NCBI GenBank assembly: GCA_963995525.1
Contig: OZ023205.1
Location: 65,854,621-65,918,620, forward strand
Source: Escarpia spicata
Lineage: Eukaryota > Annelida > Polychaeta > Sabellida > Siboglinidae
Direction: 5' to 3'
DNA length: 64,000 nt
Shown here: piece by piece, positions 1 to 11,430 of the stretch
How positions within the stretch are numbered: the first letter of the stretch is position 1
Layout of the letters: each line of letters starts with the position of its first letter
Notes under the pieces: model-generated
The model's database searches: none
What the model was told of the DNA's origin: nothing
What the model saw: the letters and a program-made list of their open reading frames with translations, nothing else
Translations under genes and position numbers: made by a program

Positions 1-1017
1 AAGGGAAGCCCAGTAGCCTGATGGGAAAATGTTGAATGCCTAATTGCTTTATGGCCTGTGCATTTTCTAAAGACCTAACATTGATGGATAGTACTTGTTC
101 CAGACTTGCACTAACTGACAGATGTCGGCTTTAAAACAGACAAAATGCAGCACAATGTAGGAGAATAGTATGTAGAACTGTAATGTTTAAGATGAAGATA
201 AATGATAAAATTTTATGTAGTCATAGTTGAGTATGTTCTTATTTATTAAAAATGTACGAACAGAACGATACAACTGGCCATTACAATTACTGTATTTGTA
301 CTTGATCCGTTTTCATTTTGAGGTAGTTTTACTAGACTCAAACCTGCTGCACATTTCACAGTATGAACAAGGACGGAAGATATAGAATCACAGATCTATG
401 CATCACTGTTCACTCTACAGCCATCAAAGAAAAAACAAGGATAACAATTGGTGCTGAAATGAAAGTGTCTGTAGTATTATACTGACACCACGATGACATC
501 ACATTCTTGGGTTGAGTCGGAGAAATGTAACAACGAAAAGGAACTCTTCGGAAATCACAAAACAACCTCTCCCATGTTGCAACTCAAACAAAATCCCCCT
601 CGCACTTCTAAGCAACGTGAAATACAATATATGAACTAGCATAATGTAATAGTCTTTATTTTCATTAGTCACTGAGGTCATGTCTGGGTGACGCATATTT
701 CATAATCAGTATTTTGAGCATTCTTACAATGACCGTTAACTACAGACCTACCATCAAATAACATTCTTTATTCCAACTGCATTTTGAGATATGTATCAAA
801 TTTCAGTATACTTAATAAACCATTTTCAAACTACGATCACTTGATTAGTCTTATTTCTACATTGTATAAAACATAAATTTGTAAGCATTCAAACATTTCA
901 GTTAACAGTACAGAGTCCCATTGCTTTTATTATCAAATAAAGTATAAACTATGTTTTCTGATTTCACTGCTCAAAGGAACAACTTTTCAAAGTAGAGTGA
1001 CCCTTATACGTTTAACT
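1..1017. other. No recognisable gene
   Basis: AT-rich sequence. I see no exon with splice borders, no known repeat and no long conserved reading frame. Confidence 0.5.
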
Positions 1018-1560
1018 TCAGTGTTTCAGGGAACTATCCTGTTTACATGCATGTGCAGAAGAACATAACTTAATGGAGGAAGATGATTTGTTAGTGATAT
1101 CCCAGCACTTTAAACTGAATGCCTCGTCCAAATAAAATTTACCAATCAGGCCCTTAGCCAGAAATGTTTTGCTAGTCTTGAATTGATCGAAAATGTGTCT
1201 TTTAGCATGTGGACGACATGCATGGAAGCCATTCACATCAATCACGGCCATTTTTGGCCAGTTTATTTTATGACAAACCAGTGTCATTTGAGCCATTTAT
1301 TTAATTAATGCTGATCCATTCTGTTTGTTTTATTATCAGTTGTGCCAATGACAGTCATTACTGTGGCCCCCTAGACTTGGAACTATTAGTTAATCTAGTG
1401 GCCAGCTGGCCCCCTAGACTTGGAACTATTAGTTAATCTAGTGGCCAGCTGGCCCCCTCTAAATTCCACCTGTCTTATCAGTTGTAATTACATGACATAG
1501 CCAGTCATCTGCCAGTCTTGAAGATGTGCAGACGGGTCTCTGGCTAAGCCTTTGGATGCT
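1018..1560. repeat. Dispersed repeat, copy 1
   Basis: This stretch is related to 51990-52440. Both share the phrases 'ggaactattagttaatcta', 'cattcgagtcag'-type flanks, 'ccagtcttgaaga' and finally 'gacgggtctctggctaag'. A 44-bp segment is duplicated at about 1367-1455. The last phrase is also the first part of the 68-bp unit that forms the large array at 52431-56250. A third partial relative lies at 35690-35850. The 92-codon minus frame here is probably just repeat sequence. Confidence 0.7.
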
Positions 1561-1758
1561 GGTCAAATTATTATTTTTATATGTTCATTAAAACATTCAC
1601 ACACATTTTGATGGTTAAGACATTTAGAGTAGGTATAATTTATACAGCATAATATCATTGTACAGTGAAAACGATAACACTTTCTGCCATTAAATGAAGC
1701 ACCAGATTGACTTATTGATGTATGTTTCAGGTGACTAAATCTCATTTGGTGCAATTAG

Positions 1759-1832
1759 AAATACATGTTCTGGGTGAACTGGGCAAGATGGAGCAGATGT
1801 GGCGGCGTGGTTTGACAAAAGAACACGTGGAG
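1759..1832 (+). CDS. Candidate internal exon
   Basis: An acceptor (aattag) and a donor (gag|gtatca) flank an open frame reading IHVLGELGKMEQMWRRGLTK and four more residues. Codon use looks protein-like. Its end phase (0) does not join directly to the exon at 3233, so a missing exon or a different gene is needed. I do not recognise the protein. Confidence 0.3.
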
Positions 1833-2274
1833 GTATCAAACTCGAGCATCATTTGACGCATTTAGAGATGGGCGTCACAATCCTAAGTATGAGCAAGACT
1901 TTGATCATTTTGGTAAGCTTCGACCTTGTTGTTAGACACTAACATGAACGGCGAGCTCAGGTAATTCGTAGGTCCTAGGTCTTACCTTTACTGACCAGGA
2001 TAGAGATTGTGGCTTCGGTCTTGAAAGTGGCATGCTGCCATGTAAACAAACTGGTTCCTACAGGAACAGTTTAATATCAACAACAACCGCAAATAGCTCA
2101 TTAAAACATATTTAGGTGATTAGTGCAAATATTATAATAGATACAGTTCATACTGTATAACATAATTTTACGATGAGATTTAATAGAAAAGGTCCTGTTA
2201 ATAACAACAAACGTGAAAGGTACACTTTGAGAACAGGTGAGGTTGATGGTGGAGAGGAAGAGGCCTAGGCCTTT

Positions 2275-2620
2275 GCTCCAGCTGTAGACTGCAGGAGATC
2301 ACAGCTGCTCTGATGTCAGTTTCTGCCCCACCTATAGACTGGTGCTTTGTGTTGATCACAGCTGCCCTGATGTCAATTGCTGTCCTGGCTGTAGACTGGT
2401 GCTTTGTGTTGATCACAGCTGCCCTGATGTCAATTACTGCCTCAGCTATACACTGGTGCCTTGTGTTGATCACAGCTGCCCTGATGTCAATTGCTGCTGG
2501 AACTGTAGACTGGTGCTTTGTGTTGATCACAGCTACCCTGATGTCAATTGCTGCCTGAGCTGTAGACTGGTGCTTTGTGTTGCAAGAGATCACAGCTGCC
2601 CTAATGCCTGTGATGCAAAG
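2275..2620. repeat. 57-bp minisatellite
   Basis: About six copies of a 57-bp unit containing 'gtgttgatcacagctgccct'. The unit length is a multiple of three, which explains the open frames on both strands. I do not read these as genes. Confidence 0.9.
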
Positions 2621-2623
2621 TAG

Positions 2624-2694
2624 AGTCACCTGCTTGTGCGAAAGGAAGTCAGAGAAACGACCACGTAAAGAGGCTGAAGTATTTCAAGTGGAAG
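2624..2694 (+). CDS. Candidate exon upstream of the cystatin-like gene
   Basis: After an acceptor (caaagtag) at the edge of the 57-bp array, one frame reads VTCLCERKSEKRPRKEAEVF and a few more residues to a weak donor (gaag|gtacta). It ends in phase 1, which fits the start of the exon at 3233. The donor is poor and the family is unknown. Confidence 0.25.
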
Positions 2695-3232
2695 GTACTA
2701 TATTTTGATTTCTACTGTTAATGATCTGCAGACATTGGTGAAGCCTTTTTAGTCTTTATTAAACTGTTTGTTGACAATGTAATTGTTATACATAAAATCA
2801 GCCTTTAAATTATACATATCTAACACAATGCACCTACCATTTAGTCCTAACTAAGACATTTGTAGCAGTAAAGTAAATGGATAGTTCCTGGATTAACTCT
2901 TCTATTTGTTACATGGTCAACAAGTTGAATGTCGTCTGCAGTGCTCACATTAACACTACTCATAATTGTGTTCTTTAAATTAGAGAGTTAGAACAACGAC
3001 GTAGCCATGGCAGCGTCAAGAACACAAATAGTTCATGAATAATCCTTTCAGTGAAGACTACATCCGACCACATCAGTATATTGATCTGACATTTGAATGA
3101 ACAATTAGATATCTAGCAAATTCCATCAGTTATTTTATAATGCACTGAAACAATCGTGTATCAATGCCGGTGTATGTTTGATTGCATCGACACTTATTCA
3201 TGCTGATTGTTACATTGTGACGTGTGTTTCAG

Positions 3233-3322
3233 TCCCGTCGCTGTGCCTGGCGTACCGCTTCCAACAACGCAGTCACCCCAACCAGTGTGTGCTCATAAGC
3301 TGCATTGAGTGGAACTTAAGCA
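3233..3322 (+). CDS. Cystatin-like gene, exon
   Basis: Bounded by tttcag and the donor gtaagt. It enters needing one base from an upstream exon and ends one base into a codon. It encodes [20 protein letters not shown] and nine further residues, with three cysteines. Confidence 0.5.
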
Positions 3323-6300
3323 GTAAGTTTATTTATTTTCTCAATACTCTTACACAGACAAATGTTTGGTAACATTGTACTTTCACATATATAAACAAAT
3401 TGCACGTAATTTATACAATAGTCTTATTTATTTTTGATGAAATCATTAGAGGAACTACAACATTATTTTGACTGGGCCAAGTTAAAATTCAGCGAGAAAT
3501 AGCAAACTGGTCAAGCTCTACATACTGTAGCATAAGGCAACTTAAGAAGTGACAAGGTCTAAATTCATTCAATGGACCTGACAAAACTTTTATCAAGCCA
3601 ACTGAGCATATAACCACTCATGTGTTACATAGTTAAACACCATTGAGTAGCTAAGTGACTGGCAGAGGGATTTCAAGTTACAGTCTGTTGGCTTGTCTTA
3701 GTGAAGTTGTATTGTTGTAGGCAGACGTCGCCGCAGTCTACCAGTCTTCTCAGAGAAGCTCGTGGTGCACGCGTATCACAGGAAGGGATTCAGTAGACTC
3801 GAGGCCATTGACACGAACGGCAACCAAAACTTGCTCAACGTCAAGGTTCGTTTTTATTAGAAGTATTTATTAATTGTTGTTGGTAAATCCCTGTTGTTAT
3901 TGAGGCAAGTGGGAGGATGGAGTAGAGGATGGAGCAGGGGATGGAGTAGAGGATGGAGTAGGGGATGGAGTAGAGGATGGAGTAGGGGATGGAGTAGAGG
4001 ATGGAGTAGGGAATGGAGTAGAGGATGGAGTTGAGGATGGAGTAGAGGATGGAGTTGAAGATGGAGTAGAGGATGGAGTTGAGGATGGAGTAGGGGATGG
4101 AGTAGAGGATGGAGTATGGGATGGAGTAGAGGATGAAGTAGAGGATGGAGTAGGGGATGGAGTACAGACAATAACTGATATAGTTGTATCATTTGACTGT
4201 TCACAAGTTTTTCTGAATGAATTTTGTGTACACGTTGACATAAAAACAGGTTAACATACATTGTCATTGATAATTATGCCTTTACGTGATATGTAAAAAT
4301 ATTGTAAACTATTCGATGCTATGTTGCATTTTAGTGTGTCAGAAGACATAGTTAAAACCACTGGTATACATTGACTAAGACATATTGTTGTAGATAAACT
4401 GAATAATTAAGTTTAAATCTTACATCACATTTATACTGTTACTTTTAGCGTTTTTTAATTAGGCATATCATATTTACCTGATTATATTATTCTATTTTAG
4501 TAATAATAATTCTATTAGTTTTCAAAATGTTTTTCCCAGTGTTACGTAGCCGAGCCGCCTACATCAAGGCTGGCACAGCAAACTCTCAGAGACATGTAAG
4601 ACCACTTATTGTCTCGCCATCACTTGTCTTTGCTGCATATCAGCAACGGAGATTCAATTCAGTATGTTTTATTCAAACAAACATTCAAACATGCAGTATA
4701 GTCTGCAATCGCCTCAATATGATTTTGTTGTGACATGTGTGTCTGTATATATATATAACTAAATATATATATATAAATATATATATATACAGCTGTATAT
4801 ATATATATATAGAAATATAGCCTCAAACTCAATATATATATATATATACAGCTGTATATATATATAGATATATATATATATCGAGTTTGAGGCTATATTT
4901 ATAAAGCAAAAAACCATTCTTTAAATGGTCGTGTTCAAGCATTATTTGAACCAACCGCAGCTATACACGTACATGATACCAGACAGAGCAAATTGTTCTA
5001 TGTTAAAAAGACAAACACTACCCTCCGACTGCTGTCAATCAGCGTCAAGGGTATAAAAACGTGGAACAATTTACCAAATAAATTGACTCGGCTTCCAAGT
5101 TTAACACAATCTAAAAAAGCAATCAAGTTGTCATTACTTTCTACATATTTGTGAATTGTTAATTGAAGGTGACGTTTTGTTAAACCTATGTAATAGTAAC
5201 ACAAGCACTATAGTAAAAAGTTTATGTATGAGTTGTGTATATTATTTTGTGATTTATTTATAATTCCTGTTGTATTTATTCAGTTTTCTTAGTTCGAGTA
5301 GGGCATAGCAACACATAAGTCTATGACTTCAGCTATGTCCTTTCAGCAGCAGCAGCAGCAAACCATACTGTGCATGTATTATGTTGTTGTTGTTGTTGAA
5401 TAAACGTTCATTCATTTGGCGGAGATAGATCGTTCAAATTGGTGGTGCAGAAAAGTTGATAAACAAGTGGAATTACTGATTGATAAGTATTATTCTTGCT
5501 TTAATATCATTCATAAAGTAGCAGTAAACACATATTGAGTAGCAGTTGTGCTTAAAGTTAGTTAGATAAAGTATTTTAGAACACTTTAGTCTAGTGAGAG
5601 ATAATAGGGTAAGTTAGCCTACGATAAGTGTGTAAACAAGATTTAACAAACATCATTATGTGGTAGAATATATAGGTGATAAAGTAGCAAACGTCATTGT
5701 TTGTTTGTCGGGGGCTATGATAGAACACCTGACTGAAAGAGTACAGAAGGTATTGGGGCATGGCAAGGGAGGGTCTATACTAGTACACGCAAATAATGCT
5801 GACAGCGGGGGAACAACTGGGATAGTACAGAAGTACAGGCAGTTAGTGAGGAAGTTAAAGAAGACAAGAGTTGAACAGATTATTCTCTCAGGAATTTTTC
5901 CAGTAATTGGAGGAAGGGGACCGACATATAGAAACTGCAAGGAGATGGCGATCAATGCACTAGTTGAGCAGACGTGTAAAGAAGAGGACATGGGATTCGT
6001 AGATTTATGGGGATACTTTGTTGGTAGGAAAGATATGTACATGAGAAATGGCCTCCATCTAAGTGGAAAGGGGGCAGCAGTTTTCTCAGAGAACTACAAT
6101 CTGTTGACAGTGGGACAGGTTGCATTTATTTAAACTAGATTCGCAGGGGGATTCACAGAGAAGCCTGAAACTGGAGGTATAGATAAAGACATCGGAAATA
6201 AATCAGCAAAGAACAGCCTGGAAAACTGTTCTGAATCAGGATATGAATGGGTTTGTTTAAATGCAAGGAGCATAGTAAACAAAACAAGTGAACTAAACAT

Positions 6301-9300
6301 TATGGTAGAAGATATTGACCCTCACATAATAGGTATAACCGAATCATGGGCCACCACTGATATATCAGATGCCAAATTGGGACTAACAAGCTATGTAATG
6401 TTCAGGAAAGATAGGATAGGAAGACGGGGAGGTGAAGTTATTTTATATGTTGAAGAATCTATCCAGGGTTATGAAATAAAATTAGAAAGAGAAGCAGATT
6501 GCGAAGAAGCTGTGTGGTGTAACATAATTACAGGAAACTCAACGTTAACAGTAGGTTTAGTTTATCGAAATCCAAACATAAGTGTAGAAGAGAATGAAAA
6601 AGTACAAAACGCTATAAGGGAAGTTAGCAAACGGGACTGTATTATTATGGAAGATTTTAACCATGGTCATATACAATGGAAATCTCTACAGAGTACGGGG
6701 AGTGAGGACCACAACTTTTTAGTTTTAGTACAAGACAGTTTCCTTTCTCAACATGTGCTAGAGGTAAAAATGTGTTAGACATAGTTTTGTCCTCACAGAA
6801 TGAATTAGTTGACAGTGTAAAATTATGTGAGCCACTGGGAAGTAATGATCACAACCAGATACATTTTACCATCAAAGTAAAATCAGAAAGAAATAATAAA
6901 AAGTAGTTCAGGAGAAATTTTCACAAAGGAAGATATAAGGAAATGAGGAAATATTTAGCAAAGATAGACTGGAACAACACACTGAAGAATAAGTCAGTGG
7001 CAGAATGCTGGAATATTTTAAAGGGTGAAATAGAGTGCATTGTCGATAAATTTGTTCCCTTGAAAAAACAAGGGAAACAGCCCAGAAAGAAATACTTATC
7101 GAAAGAAGCCATTAGAAAAATTAAGTACAAACAAATGATGTGGAAGTCATATAGACGTACTGGAAATGATGAAGACAACATCATTTATAAAGAAGCACTG
7201 AACCAAGCTACAACTTAGAAATTCGAAGAGAAGCTACGAAAAAAAATTAGCTTGTAATATAAAACAAGACAGCAAGAGTTTTTATGCAAGCACCAACACA
7301 AGTCATGAATAGTGATGAAATAAGGCCAAATGAATGACGTTTATTAAAGAGATTAAGTTAAAGAGAGATAAATGTGGGCTCTCCATCCCAATGTCAGGCC
7401 TGTGACTGAGCCCATACTAGTCTCCTGTACCTTTGGATGACAGAGCCCACATTTCGGCATATACAACATTAGCAGTATTGTTATAGATATGTAGAGAATT
7501 TTGAATGCTAACGCACATGGTATCAATCTTCTTAATTGCTGGTTGTGCTCCGAAAAGCCAATTTATATGCAAATGACTATAGCTGGGGTGGGGGATTTGT
7601 TTACATTTGAGGCCATCTGGTTTTGGGGAGGCAAGAACCCTATACAGAGGGCCTTTGTTCAAGAGGTTACTATAAGTTCACTGGCACCCAGTAGACTTTG
7701 GAATTGACATAACAAAAGGGTCAGCGTCTCACCCAAGGCTATGGATTTAGCTGTATATAAGGAGGGCTTTAATGAGGATCAGGACTGGCTGTCAGGAGAT
7801 GCAGCCAGACACTTCGAAGGCTGACTGTCAGAAGATGCAGCCAGACACTTCGAAGGCTGGTTGTTGGGGGATGCAGCCAGACACTGCGAGGGAGCTTTTT
7901 GTTAGAACAGGCCCGAAGATGCATGCTGGAGCTGTGTGTAACACAGGCCAGTGGTGTACGGGGCGACTACTGGGGCACACTGCCGGAGGAACGTTTCTCG
8001 TGCAGCACTGTCACCGAGCGCCCTGCGAGAAGTACTCAGACTCTCGCAGTACACCCGTGACAATCAGTTATTCGCAGACTCGGTGAGTAACTCGGTTGCT
8101 GTATATAAGCCGCCGCCGTCTGACTTATTGTTCGGACATTTAGAATATCTCCGTTATAATTCGGTTGCTGTATATAAGCCGCCGCCGTCTGACTTATCGT
8201 TCTGACACCTAGAATTTGGTTGCTGTATATAGGCCGCTGCCGTCTGAACCTATTGTTCTGACCTTTATAACTGGGTAGTATTTAGCAGACATAGCCATAT
8301 ACTGTGTATTAGATCTTGTATTGATAGGGTTTTCCGCATATAATAAACTGTGAAAACGTATAACCTGACTTATCATTAGTACGACTAAGTGAGTGAACGT
8401 GTGCCCGTATGCTTCCCTGCCGACCGCTCGACGCAAACGCTACAATATCTATAAAACAACAGCATTACTACTGTAATCATAGTAGACCTTATGCACTGTA
8501 TCATACTAACCAAGCACACCATTCATTCACACTAACTATAATCCCAACTACCTGCTGAAGAGTTACACCATATCAAGATTTAGCCTAAACCTATAAGTGG
8601 GGCCATTACGCCCAACTTACTAAAATCACCGGTGGAAGAGAAGCGAGCTGTCTTGGCATCAAAACCCCGTGAACACATTGTCCACCTGCACTAAGAAAAT
8701 GGGGAAAGCGTTGAGATCTGCTATCACCCCCTCTTCCACCAACGATGTACATGCTGTGTCCCTAATGCTATCAAAAATTAGGAGGGAACGGAGGGCAACA
8801 TTTTTTGATGTGACCACTCTGTCTGCTATCACAAAAAGAAGAGCTCATTGCAATCTGCCACCGAGCGCCATTACCGCGCGGTGATTGGTTCCTTGTGCCA
8901 AAAGAGCACCAAATACAAAGGGGGGTAATTAGCATCAGGTCTTAGGAGACATTAGGCCAGTCATTACTCGTCCTGCGTTGTTGCCAGCACAAAAATACAT
9001 ATGCAGCACGGTGCCGTGGCCGCATATTCTCATTTATGCAAGCACCAACACAAGTCATGAATAGTGATGAAATAAGGCCAAATGAATGACGTTTATTAAA
9101 GAGATTAAGGTAAAGAGAGAGAAATGTGGGCTCTACATCCCAAGGCCAGGCCTGTGACTGAGCCTATTCTAGTCTCCTGTACCTCTGGATGACAGAGCCC
9201 ACATTTCGGCATATACAACATTAGCAGTATTGTTATAGATATATAAAACAACAGCATTACTACTGTAATCACAGTAGACCTTATGCACTGTACCGTACTA

Positions 9301-10082
9301 ACCAAGCACACCATTCATTCACACTAACTATAATCCCAACTACCTGCTGAAGAGTTACACTATATCAAGATTTAGCCTAAACCTATAAGTGGGGCCATTA
9401 TGCCACCGGTCACCGAAACATGTGACCACCCCACATATTTCCAATTAGAGCACATGACGGTAGATTTAAAAAAAAATTCTGGTGAAGGTAATTGTAGACT
9501 GTGGGTATTGATAGAGCTCTAGGTTGTGTTCAAATATGTGGGATTTAGAAAATTAGCCGATATAATAGTCTGATATTAATTGCTTGAAAGGACTAAAGCT
9601 GGCAAATTTGATTTTATATGTAGATACATAAGTTTTTAAAGTAAAAACCAAAGTTCTGTCAATAATTATACTGCAAACATAGCCTCTGAGGTTATGATAA
9701 TTCACGACTTCTTCCAACTTTAGTATTGATTTTTCTAAAATACACAACTATGAAGTTCGAACTCACTTCGACGTTTTGATCACCGATGGCAGTCTTCGTG
9801 GATCTGAGGAAAAACAGTTCCTAATGAAAACTGCCGATTGTGGTCAAAACATCAAAGTGAGTCAAATTTTATGAACATATTCACAAACATTCTTCTTGTC
9901 ACGTCTTTTTCACAGCCACTGGGGGAACATGTCTTCGTAAAGTTCATAGATTATGTTGGAAATTGACGTAATGGTTCATCTTGTAATATTTGCAGAGACG
10001 GATGTGTGAGGCGGAGATCTGGGAGCAACCATTTATCCATGGTCAGCCGAAGGTGACTGTGTCCAAGATCAAGTGCGAATAG
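3233..10082 (+). CDS. Cystatin-like domain protein, 3' part of gene (five exons)
   Basis: Five exons join in phase: 3233-3322, 3721-3845, 4540-4595, 9724-9856 and 9996-10082 (stop TAG). They encode about 162 residues plus an unseen N-terminus. The C-terminal part, FDVLITDG...TADCGQ...[10 protein letters not shown]...VTVSKIKC, follows the strand order and paired cysteines of a cystatin domain, an inhibitor fold for papain-like proteases. The usual PW of the second hairpin is PF here, and no clear QxVxG loop is visible, so inhibition is doubtful. The N-terminal part ([20 protein letters not shown], then RRRRS) is not recognised. The 5.1-kb intron before exon four holds LINE and LTR-like insertions, and an extra exon there cannot be excluded. 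The exon model is firmer than the family call. Confidence 0.5.
3721..3845 (+). CDS. Cystatin-like gene, exon
   Basis: Bounded by gttgtag and the donor gttcgt. It completes the split serine codon and encodes a basic RRRRS patch followed by [20 protein letters not shown] and more. It ends in phase 0. Confidence 0.55.
3905..4165. repeat. 12-bp minisatellite
   Basis: Repeats of 'ggatggagtaga' and close variants within an intron. The proline/serine-rich minus-strand frames come from this repeat. Confidence 0.95.
4540..4595 (+). CDS. Cystatin-like gene, exon
   Basis: Bounded by tttttcccag and the donor gtaaga. The phase set by the previous exon gives [18 protein letters not shown] and two bases of the next codon. 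Confidence 0.5.
4816..4897. repeat. AT-rich hairpin
   Basis: The 15-bp arms 'tatagcctcaaactc' and 'gagtttgaggctata' flank (AT)n with a 'cagctg' centre, giving a perfect inverted repeat. Confidence 0.8.
4895..5417 (+). mobile_element. 3' end of a Daphne/L2-like non-LTR retrotransposon
   Basis: The plus frame reads [10 protein letters not shown]...[14 protein letters not shown]...[10 protein letters not shown] and stops at about 5154. This is the usual C-terminal tail of CR1/L2/Daphne-group reverse transcriptases (NTRQ ... G.K.WN.LP ... FK). It is followed by short (agc)n and (ttg)n runs and 'gaataaacgttcattcatt', a typical 3' tail. The 5' part is missing. Confidence 0.7.
5660..6133 (+). pseudogene. 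CR1 ORF1 remnant, SGNH/GDSL esterase part
   Basis: The frame of 157 codons joins leader sequence ([10 protein letters not shown]) to the ORF1 esterase domain by an internal deletion, so its start is artificial. It keeps [28 protein letters not shown] and the NGLHLS block that corresponds to the DGLHLS catalytic block of copy B. The catalytic aspartate is Asn here, and the GDS nucleophile block is gone. It is therefore dead as an esterase. Confidence 0.75.
6302..7215 (+). pseudogene. CR1 ORF2 endonuclease fragment
   Basis: The frame begins [20 protein letters not shown], the N-terminal part of an APE-type endonuclease. GDFNH is changed to EDFNH, and a deletion breaks the frame at 6775 after VLEV. 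A second frame (6943-7215) continues with [12 protein letters not shown] and [12 protein letters not shown]. Copy C has the same region intact. Several stops and frame breaks make this copy non-coding. Confidence 0.85.
7284..9403. mobile_element. LTR-like direct-repeat pair with short internal region
   Basis: A 370-bp block at 9034-9403 ('tttatgcaagcacc' to 'ggggccattatgcc') recurs in two pieces at 7280-7490 and 8445-8613. Between the repeats lies only about 420 bp (8614-9033), with no recognisable gag or pol. This resembles a TRIM-type miniature LTR element, but clear TG...CA ends, a primer-binding site and target duplications are not evident. A tandem duplication is the alternative. Confidence 0.5.
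7491..8444. mobile_element. Insertion splitting the first LTR-like repeat
   Basis: About 950 bp interrupts the 370-bp repeat at 'tatagatat'. The insert runs from about 'tgtagag' to 'cgctaca', with short inverted ends. It holds a roughly 32-bp tandem triplet (7790-7885, 'gatgcagccagacacttcga'), three copies of a TATA-bearing 65-bp unit (8090-8240) and an 'aataaa' at about 8341. It looks like a solo LTR. Confidence 0.5.
9404..9723. other. Intron sequence, nothing seen
   Basis: Between the LTR-like repeat and the next exon I see only AT-rich sequence and the acceptor tract. Confidence 0.5.
9724..9856 (+). CDS. Cystatin-like gene, exon
   Basis: Bounded by aactttag and the donor gtgagt. The first base completes the codon split after 4595. 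It encodes [20 protein letters not shown] and then a segment ending TADCGQNIK, the central strands of the proposed cystatin-like domain. Confidence 0.6.
9996..10082 (+). CDS. Cystatin-like gene, terminal exon
   Basis: Acceptor tttgcag, phase 0. It encodes [20 protein letters not shown], then TVSKIKCE and TAG. The C...W.QP...VTVSKIKC pattern is the cystatin C-terminal hairpin with its last disulphide cysteines. Confidence 0.6.
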   Translation, partial: RRMCEAEIWEQPFIHGQPKVTVSKIKCE

Positions 10083-10248
10083 GACTAGTTGGACTTGAGA
10101 CAGCTAAGGCCAGACTTATCTATCTCTGGTTGGCTCAAGTACAGCTATTAAGACCACTAACTTCCAAAGGTGGCTGTATTTATGAGTTGAGATGGAGTAT
10201 CGAAGGTCGGACTTGGTATAATAATATAAATAATCTTGATGCTCCGAA

Positions 10249-10254
10249 AATAAA
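10249..10254 (+). other. Polyadenylation signal
   Basis: AATAAA lies about 167 bases after the stop codon of the cystatin-like gene, on the same strand. Confidence 0.5.
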
Positions 10255-10435
10255 AAATATATCACTGTTGAATTGATCAAATACAGTTCGCAACTTAACA
10301 AGTTAAAATACAACTTCAAATATGAGTTATTTAAATTGTTCTAAGTACTGCAATTTCTAGGAATTTATTACGTTCATTGGTTACAAATTATAAAGCATTC
10401 TGTGTCAAGTTTTTTGTGAAAGCGGAAGTTGGTAT

Positions 10436-10565
10436 GATGACTTGCTTTACAGCTACCTCAGTAATACAGCCACCATTATTAGTCTTGCTAATACAGTCAC
10501 CCTGTTATTCAGGTCACTAACCCAGTCCGGAGGGTGGCCTTGATAGTGAAGTTCCACTGTATCAG
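10436..10565. mobile_element. Pogo-like non-autonomous element
   Basis: It carries 'aatacagccacc' and 'aatacagtcacc' phrases and ends in 'gtgaagttccactgta', the inverse of a CAGTGGAACTTC-type terminus. It matches elements at about 28084-28192 and 46232-46590. Confidence 0.5.
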
Positions 10566-10569
10566 AAAG

Positions 10570-11285
10570 ATCACATTTCTAATATATGGATCAAATGTAT
10601 AATATTGCTGTCTTTAAAATATGCAGATTGCTTCCTTTAAAATTCATGCAAGCATTCTTTATTGCAGAATTGCTTTTATTTTTATTGTTTTTATATTTTA
10701 AAGTTATAAATATATTTAATATTGGGCTTATTAAAATACCCGGTATATATAATTTGTTACTTATTTAGGTTTTAATTACAAGTGTTGATGTGTACGTTAA
10801 CCTGTCTACGTTAACAAGTGGTGAATGAAAACAAACAATGGATATATACTAGATATTGAATCATGTGGTCATATACCGCAGTAGACAGGCTTAACTGCAG
10901 TTGTTTTATGAAATAATATAAGTACGTATTTATGTTTTTACATTTTATGCTCTTCAAAGTGCCAAAACAGTAACTGAAGCAGATTTAGGAATGTGTTTAC
11001 TTTTAATCATATGTACACAAACATTTATGTTTGTGCTTCAGCTTGAGTAAACTCATAGTGTAGTTTTGTGTACTACAATTTGCAGTTAAATGCACTGGTG
11101 TCTTATAGATACACAGTTATGTTAATTATTACGCTCGAGGGGACAATGTGTACCTGAACAACCCCAAACATGCCCAGGGTATAGTTGTCTAGTCGCCATC
11201 TTAGAAGGAAAATAATATAATCCAAATTAGACAGAGAAAGTTAAAATTGTGTCACATGACTCTGTGGTTTTGCTAACATGAGGTT
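10570..11285. other. Intergenic, nothing recognised
   Basis: AT-rich sequence between the cystatin-like gene and the 30-bp array. No exon or element was identified. Confidence 0.5.
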
Positions 11286-11289
11286 TAGA

Positions 11290-11430
11290 TGTAACACTTG
11301 TAATGTGTATTGAACCATGTAACACTGTTGTAATGTGTATTGAACCATGTAACACTGTTGTAATGTGTATTGAACCATGTAACACTGTTGTAATCTGTAA
11401 TGAACCATGCAACACTGTTGTAATCTGTAT
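11290..11430. repeat. 30-bp minisatellite
   Basis: About five copies of a 30-bp unit containing 'taacactgttgtaatgtgta'. Confidence 0.9.

Larger units (their letters stand above)
5418..7283 (+). mobile_element. CR1-clade LINE, copy A, internally deleted
   Basis: It starts at 'ttggcggagatagatcg', the same 5' end as copy B. It holds a 5' leader, the end of ORF1 and the start of ORF2. Most of ORF1 is missing. The 3' end is lost where the LTR-like repeat begins at about 7284, inside the sequence 'agcaagagtttttatg' that continues in copy C. It lies in sense orientation in an intron of the cystatin-like gene. Confidence 0.85.

Noticed and set aside
4527..4733. Plus frame starting [16 protein letters not shown]
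   Set aside because: It crosses the exon at 4540-4595 in a frame that disagrees with the phases of both neighbouring exons.
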